Shown in pieces: positions 58,121 through 64,000 of a DNA stretch of 64,000 nucleotides. The position numbers and the translations under genes were made by a program. The stretch is from Entonaema liquescens. Lineage: Eukaryota > Ascomycota > Sordariomycetes > Xylariales > Xylariaceae. Each line of letters begins with the position of its first letter. Position 1 is the first letter of the stretch. The notes under the pieces were generated by a model, which worked only from the letters and a program-made list of their open reading frames with translations, had not been told where the DNA came from and did no database searches. The stretch covers positions 1,984,001 through 2,048,000 of the forward strand of contig CADCSX010000002.1 in NCBI GenBank assembly GCA_902805475.1. Reading direction: 5' to 3'.

Positions 58121-59445
58121 AGAGGATAGGGTTAACTGTTTTAGTTATTGTGGCATCTGAGTTTTGAATAGACCGCGCTCGCCAGGTGAGCAAGGTATTT
58201 AGTAGATGAGAGCAAGGAGCAGTGAGAACCTCCACGTCAGCTATTACTGGCAAACAACCACAGCATCATATCCCTCAGTACATCATCTGTCTGACCTTTC
58301 CAGAACATGTAAGAGGGAACTCAAGTTTGTGTTTAACGACCTATGCTATGTGGGTAGGTATAGGTATCGAAGAAGACGGTGTTACGCTATAAATAACTGA
58401 CATGGCCCATGGAGACAACGCATCTCCTATTATGGGTAAAGTTCCAACTGGATGAATGATAATGATATAAATGATATCGATAGTTATATATAAAAAGAGA
58501 CGAAACATAAAAGATAGTTCGATATGTTACTTCATTGCGATATTTCGATATTTCGATATTTCGATAGTTGTATAGCTGGTGAGATAATCGACCTACCTAT
58601 TACCACCCAACATTGAAAACATGTTTGTGAGTTCTAGCGTGATGATTCACGATTGTGCCTTCGGAACAATTAATGAATTGGGCTTCCTGCCAACTGTGGA
58701 TTTATTATTAGTTGTTAAACTTTCTACTATGTTGTACAGATAAGCACCTGGCTTAAGGATAAGGGGGACCTTATTACATAAGTTAATGACATTAGAGTTC
58801 AAAGGTTACCTACCTACCTGTAAGATACGATTTCGGATTAACAATATCCCACAAGTGGGCTTGCGCCTGAGATCCTTCCTACATTTAACTAATTCGTGCG
58901 CATTCCCAGGTTTAATCCTAACCTAGGTAGGTAGCTGATATTATATAACTACTATGTACTATGTACCTGTTTGTTGCCGACGAAGGGTGGGCCAGCCCAA
59001 CAATGGCCGAGGTCCATTATTCACGGGCGCTCTTTTAAACTCGGCTTTGCTTCTTTAGAGCCCCGATTTTCGCATCACCGGAGTGACGACGTCAGGACAG
59101 CTTCATTGTCCTAGGCAGTTCCGGGGGATTAATATCTCCCTTGTTCTTTATAATTACCAGAGTGGTTTGAATTAGTTCTCTACCGACATGTATACAGATA
59201 TCCGAATTATGTCTCGTATTCCACGGTCCGGTAGCAACTAAAACTAAAAAGCGTCCAAGTGCCTTTTAACCATACGGCTTTATCCGCGCGTGCAGGTGAT
59301 CCTACTTCCAACTTTCGAATTGCCAATCGCGATTTAATCTTGCGTTAAAAACCCCAGTGTCGGCAACTAGACCATCCTCAGAGTAAAAACCTCCGATTAA
59401 GGCAGATATACTCCATTGAACTGTAGGAGATATTGACTGGCTGCT
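58121..59445. other. Divergent promoter region, palB and ANT1
   Basis: 1.3 kb between outward-facing starts. It contains (CGATATTT)3 at 58538-58561 and ACCTAGGTAGGTAG words near 58,920. No gene supported. Confidence 0.6.
58538..58561. repeat. (CGATATTT)3 tandem
   Basis: Three perfect 8-bp units followed by CGATAGTT, in the palB/ANT1 intergenic space. Confidence 0.95.
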
Positions 59446-60634
59446 ATGGCTGTGCAGTCAAAACCTGCTCCGCTGCCGCCATGGGGGTTTGCTGTAGCTG
59501 GCGCTACAGGTGCTGTCCTAGCTAATGCATTAGTATATCCCTTGGATATGTAAGCTTCACCTTTAGGATTGCGCGGGATCGACACTAATTACCTGTCTGC
59601 TGCCAGAGTCAAGACACGTTTACAGGTCCAGGTAAAGCGAAAGCCCGGGGATACGACCGAACATAACGACCCTCATTATACGTCGACGTGGGATGCTATC
59701 ACCAAGATCGCCGCGGAGGACGGAGTTAAAGGGTTATATGCGGGTATAAACGGTGCGCTGTTAGAGTCGCATCTACCAATTTCGCGTATTTCTATTGGTA
59801 CTCGATCGTGCGAGACCTCTACTTCAAATCGCAGAAAACCCCAGCGCCGCCATCCACGGCCGTTGAATTGGTATTGGGTGCTATAGCTGGTGCCGTAGCT
59901 CAACTATTCACGATTCCGGTTGCTGTCGTCACAACGCGACAGCAGACGCAAAGCAAAGCGGATAGGAAGGGCCTCCTAGATACTGCTCGCGAGGTTATCG
60001 AAAGCGAGGATGGCTTCTTCGGTCTTTGGAGGGACTGAAAGCTAGTTTGGTGCTGGTAGTCAACCCTGCCATCACATATGGTGCATATGAACGATTAAAG
60101 GGCGCTCTCTTCCCTGGAAAAGCCCGCTTGACTGCAGGAGAAGCTTTCCGTAAGTTCTCCCTGTTGTGACGCAGAAGAGCCAAACTAACCATGACCCTAT
60201 AGTCCTCGGTGCTATGTCGAAAGCATTAGCTACTATTGTTACGCAACCTCTAATAGTTGCGAAAGTTGGCTTACAGTCGAAACCCCCGCCGCAACGTCAA
60301 GGCAAACCATTTAAGGGCTTCATCGAAGTGATGCAGTTTATTATCAAGCACGAAGGTCTACTCAGCCTTTTCAAGGGTATTGGGCCTCAAATTATAAAGG
60401 GATTCCTGGTCCAAGGATTACTCATGATGACAAAAGAGCGGTAAGTTGTAACAAACTAACACATCGGCCGTAGATGTTTATATACTGACTTCTACTTACA
60501 GAATGGAATTCCTATTTATCCTCCTATTCAGATACATTCGTAAAATTCGGTCAGAACATCTCGCCAAAGCAGCCGAGTTGGCAGCAGCCACTGCTTCGAA
60601 AGCGAAGCTTCCCGTTCCTATTACAACCAAGTAG
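59446..60634 (+). CDS. ANT1: Peroxisomal adenine-nucleotide carrier (Ant1/Pmp47 type), two frameshifts
   Basis: Exons are 59446-59549, 59607-60149, 60203-60440 and 60502-60634, with introns of 57, 53 and 61 nt. Exon 2 needs one extra G near 59764 (giving NGALLGVASTNFAYFYWYSIVRDLY) and one at the GGG run 60031-60033 (giving GLWRGLKASLVLVVNPAITYGAYERLK). The sum of the parts then closes in phase to about 340 residues. The three mitochondrial-carrier repeats are visible: YPLDIVKTRLQ, then IPVAVVTTRQQ (lacking the usual acidic residue) and QPLIVAKVGLQ. The VNPAITYG and NFAYFYWY segments point to the Pmp47/Ant1/SLC25A17 group, which exchanges ATP for AMP across the peroxisome membrane for fatty-acid activation. 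It reads away from palB and is followed by eL29 on the same strand. Confidence 0.9.
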
Positions 60635-61226
60635 CCGAGTCTCCTAGAGGCGACTTATTAGAAGCTAAGGGAAATAGATATACGCGAGTATATACTAGAC
60701 CAGGGTTAATGCATTTATATATAATCGATTATGAGTTAGGAGTATAGGCAGATCAGGCGCAAGTACCTATATAAGAATGTCTTTACGGGATGTTTTGGTA
60801 TCAAATTCATGGTCCATATCTTTAGTACAGATCAAGAATCGAATGAAATAAAAGCACTCGCGAATTATAGGCACCTTTGAACTTATTTGTAGGGACAAGT
60901 TTCTCGACTTGAACTCTGACGTGTTTATAGGTAGGTACCTATTATTTAAATAACCATATATGTACATGTAGGGGGAAAGGGAAGTATGTACATAGGTACC
61001 TACTTCAGTGTAAGTATACTATGTAGCTATGTCCCCACCTAGATCAAGCCCCTCTTACCAGAGCCTCTGTCATTTGCCAAAACACTGTGGCTTGACCCTC
61101 GCTTAATTTTCTGCCCACAACTGGTAATAGCGGACGCACGAACTGAACTTCCATCTTTTCACTGACAACATCAACCTTCGTCGACTACCGTGTTCCTTCA
61201 AACAACTCGACGTCAATACAGTCACA
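60635..61226. other. Intergenic region, ANT1 to eL29
   Basis: About 0.6 kb. It includes TAGGTAGGTACCTATT (60940) and a second TAGGTACCTA word (60996), in the likely eL29 promoter. No gene. Confidence 0.6.
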
Positions 61227-61654
61227 ATGGCGAGTAAGTTAAGAATGCTATGCTCTAATAATTGGGAAATAGTCAGCTCATCATTTCATTACAGAGTCCA
61301 AGAACTCGTCCCAGCACAACCAGTCGCGTAAGGCTCACCGTAACGGGTATGTCTATTTTGAGTCGATCGAGTCATTAAGATGAATGCTTCATCTATGCCC
61401 ACCGAGTCCTAACTAACGAATTGGTGGCATGTAGTATCAAGAAGCCAAAGACCAACCGATACCCGTCTCTAAAGGGAACCGACCCCAAGTTCCGAAGAAA
61501 CCATCGACATGCTCTTCACGGCACCATGAGGGCTCTGGTACGTCACCCGCACTATCGCGCGCATATAAATTACAGTGCACGGAATGCGTAAATGAACACA
61601 TACTGACACCTAGTACAGAAGGAGCTGAAGGAAGGCAAGCGAGAGACGGCATGA
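61227..61654 (+). CDS. RPL29: 60S ribosomal protein eL29
   Basis: Four exons: 61227-61233 (7 nt), 61295-61346, 61435-61537 and 61619-61654, with introns of 61, 88 and 81 nt. They give 65 residues: MAKSKNSSQHNQSRKAHRNG, then IKKPKTNRYPSLKGTDPKF, RRNHRHALHGTMRAL and KELKEGKRETA. This is a full match to the small, very basic fungal eL29, a component of the large ribosomal subunit. More than half the gene is intron, as is common for fungal ribosomal-protein genes, and it is far too fragmented to show as one open frame. Splice phases close exactly. Confidence 0.95.
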
Positions 61655-64000
61655 ATTGGTGGATAAATGGGTTCCGAGACACGACGTCGCGAATGCGCAT
61701 CAGGGCACGATTTGGGGTCATTCAGGCATGATCAAGGAGTAAAGGTTATGCATTTGCTGCTTGTATCCAGGCACAGTCTTCTACAGTGAAGATGATGAAG
61801 AGGTAACCAATTGAGTTACATTCGCCAATGAATCCCCCTACGTCTTGACGATTTCTCTCGCTCGCTCGCTCAACTAGTATAATTGTAAGTTGGACCAATA
61901 CGTGATGACAAAACAACGGCATATGTGTGTACAGCTCTAGGCCTACCCCATGCCTATTTGCTGAAGGATATTTCTTCTCGTGCCGAGAGTGGTTCGCCAG
62001 TCAATTACCAAACACTTATGCTTCGACCTGCTCTAAGGCAAGAGTGCATGGAGGCTAGGCAACATTCCTAGGTGATCCATGTTGTTCGTCAATGGACTCA
62101 TCGTTCTTCATGTCGCGTAGTATACCTATCTACTTGATATATATCAAACAGATAACTAAACTAATAATCATAAGTTTTCAGAATGTCTCTTTTATCGGGA
62201 TTACCCAATGTCACGTGACTGTATTTATTGTATCTCGTAAAGGGGTCGGATATGTCTCTTGGCTTAGTTGGGATATGATAGGTGTGAAATACTTATAATT
62301 CGCGACATGTAGTTACTCTCAATATGAAGCGCAATACGTTCGAGGCCGTTGTTTCCTCATGGTATGGTTTGCCAATTCTTCAGTGGATGGAACCTGAAGG
62401 GTGTGTGTGGATGATCACGCCTTAGCCGATAGTTAGGCGTTTCGAGTTCCCCTAGGCGCACTAATAGGGTACCTGTACGAAGCAACGACTCCTTCACATC
62501 TAACAGGTGTAAATGTGTACACAATTCCAGGGGCTGCAACCCGTAAAGCTTCCGGGTCTTAAGAGATTTCGTAATGGCCGTACTTTGATTGGTATAATTG
62601 GTATAATTGGTGCAACTGGTAGTCCTAGATACCAACGTTGTACGTCGTACTGTGCTACTGTAGCACAATTAAATTGAATTTTGGCGCTGAGCCGTCTAGA
62701 CGCATGCAAGTCGACGCTTCCTACCTCAAGGCTCTGAATGTGCGGGCTACTGCCTGACGACTAATAAGGTTAAGACCTGAACGCCTTACCAAGAATAAAG
62801 TACCTGCCTAAGGGACGTTACCTTACGCTGCGCCTTGCCTGTTTATGTACATTATGTACATATGTGCTCAAGGTACTAGGTTAAACGATCAATGTCCATT
62901 GCGTTGCAGATTGAAGGTACATAATCAGGAGGTGAGTTCAATATGTATAGCGGGCTATAGGGTATCCATTAAAAAAAAAAAAAAAAAAAAAAAGGGTTAC
63001 GGGTTACGAATTACGGATTACAGGGCGGTCGGTCTTCTGTTGGAAAGCCGGTGCCCCAACCCATTAGGATCCTTAGCACAATTTTGGTCTGCAGCCTCTC
63101 TCTGGCCCTCTGTACTATGTAGCGGTGCAGCCTTTGTGCCAAGGGTCTTTCCGAAAAGAGTCCAGGCTTTGTGCCCGAGTCTGGCCAGTCCTTTGCTTCC
63201 AGTCCTGTCTCCAGTCAATTCTCTACAGCTTCTTTTTTCTCTTTCCCTTTCCCTTCACATCCTCTTCCTCAGCAGCTCGAGGGTAACCCTGCCGCTGGTT
63301 CCTTTCTTTTTGGCCCTGGAGTAGAAGTCGATCTCAGTGTTATTGCTTGGTAAGTTCTACTTGCTTTTTCTTCTCTTGCATCTTGCGACTCGTCGCATTC
63401 AATCCTGCATTTAAGTTCCCCTGGAACACAATTTATGGACACATTACGATCATGGAAATTTAGCAACCTATCACCGCCATGTCAGATGAGTCTGACTGGT
63501 CTGGTCTCCGTTGCCTCTCATGCTGTCAGAACTGTCATCTGTCATACGAGCCTATACTGTATCTACATCTAATCGGGTTTCTCACTTTCGTATTGGATTA
63601 GCCATCAGGCATACCGCCTCCCCTGGCGAGGCCGCCTTGATCTTCAGCCAACGATGCATCTCTTACTAACATATACACTAACATATACTTTTCGCAGTCA
63701 TCTACCTAATATTCTGCATTATCAATAATCACTTCGTTCCCAACTGCCTCCTTTCAAAGACTCCTTTGAGGTCAGCAGGCTACTGCAGGAGTTCTCGAGA
63801 GAAAGAAAAGGTATTCTACCGTCGTTCTCTGCTAGAGAGTTGAGCTCGAGCCTTGCAAGTCAATCATATTACGAACTACGCATACGGAAAGCCATTACGC
63901 TACGCTTCCCATTGAGTTGATTCGCCGACTTTTAGTTCCCGTCGGTCCCTTCGCCCCGAAAAGTGTCACAAGTTGATCACCAATTCTCACCGGGCTATTT
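61655..64000. other. Right flank, non-coding; perhaps leader of a gene beyond the edge
   Basis: 2.3 kb without a supported gene. It has a GGTATAATT pair (62591-62608), an A23 tract followed by GGGTTAC-like units (62971-63021), and from 63.2 kb C/T-rich sequence with GTAAGT and CAG words that could be the leader and 5'-UTR introns of a plus-strand gene starting past 64000. Confidence 0.5.
62971..63021. repeat. A23 tract followed by four GRRTTAC heptamers
   Basis: Twenty-three A (62971-62993), then GGGTTAC, GGGTTAC, GAATTAC, GGATTAC in direct succession. No retroelement body is recognised on either side. Confidence 0.9.

Noticed and set aside
59764..60033. Reading ANT1 as two genes or with extra introns
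   Set aside because: No splice signals fit at either break, while one added G at each restores continuous family motifs.
62994..63021. Telomere-like repeat
   Set aside because: The unit is GGGTTAC with changes, only four copies, and internal to the contig; it is not the TTAGGG repeat of most filamentous ascomycetes.

Overview
The window looks like nuclear DNA of a filamentous ascomycete (Pezizomycotina, probably Sordariomycetes). The reasons are short introns (about 47-184 nt) with GTAAGT-like donors and CTAAC-like branch sites close to the acceptor, monocistronic genes on both strands, and a gene set typical of these fungi: palB/Rim13 calpain, CLU1, Dml1/Misato, an FHA-forkhead factor, Sen15, Pmp47/Ant1 and eL29. 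There is no operon, rRNA, tRNA or CRISPR array that I can support. All identifications rest on motif and family recognition from the raw sequence; no database search was run.

Layout. 1-7.2 kb: gene-poor DNA with simple repeats. 7.2-10.4 kb: a peroxiredoxin-like gene (-) and DML1 (+), divergently arranged, with a 273-bp MITE-like element in the shared promoter. 12.1-13.7 kb: a class-III aminotransferase (-). 13.7-19.2 kb: gene-poor. 19.2-21.5 kb: FHA-forkhead transcription factor (+). 23.0-27.1 kb: CLU1 (-). 28.2-30.7 kb: unrecognised 826-residue protein (+), frame broken. 33.9-35.7 kb: ferric-reductase-like protein (+), frame broken. 37.0-37.5 kb: Yippee protein (+). 38.6-40.0 kb: SLC35F6-like transporter (-). 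40.9-42.0 kb: DUF2985-type membrane protein (-). 43.5-44.0 kb: SEN15 (+), tail-to-tail with a seven-exon zinc alcohol dehydrogenase (-, 44.0-45.5 kb, frame broken). 45.5-52.5 kb: gene desert. 52.5-54.2 kb: C2H2 zinc-finger factor (+). 55.4-58.1 kb: palB (-). 59.4-60.6 kb: ANT1 (+, frame broken twice). 61.2-61.7 kb: eL29 (+). 61.7-64.0 kb: non-coding, probably partly the leader of a gene beyond the right edge.

The genes are mainly housekeeping functions (translation, tRNA splicing, mitochondrial distribution, peroxisomal transport, pH signalling, cell-cycle transcription) without an evident shared pathway; this is not a biosynthetic cluster. The strongest unexplained pattern is that four otherwise intact genes are interrupted by six single-base losses, five next to short runs of one base and one a missing G, all in the same direction. 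That looks more like a systematic sequencing or assembly error than gene decay. I did not find a convincing new biological system; the most interesting native features are the MITE-like element in the divergent promoter, the GC-AG intron inside the forkhead domain, the paired minimal uORFs of the C2H2 gene and the conserved-looking but unrecognised protein at 28.2 kb.
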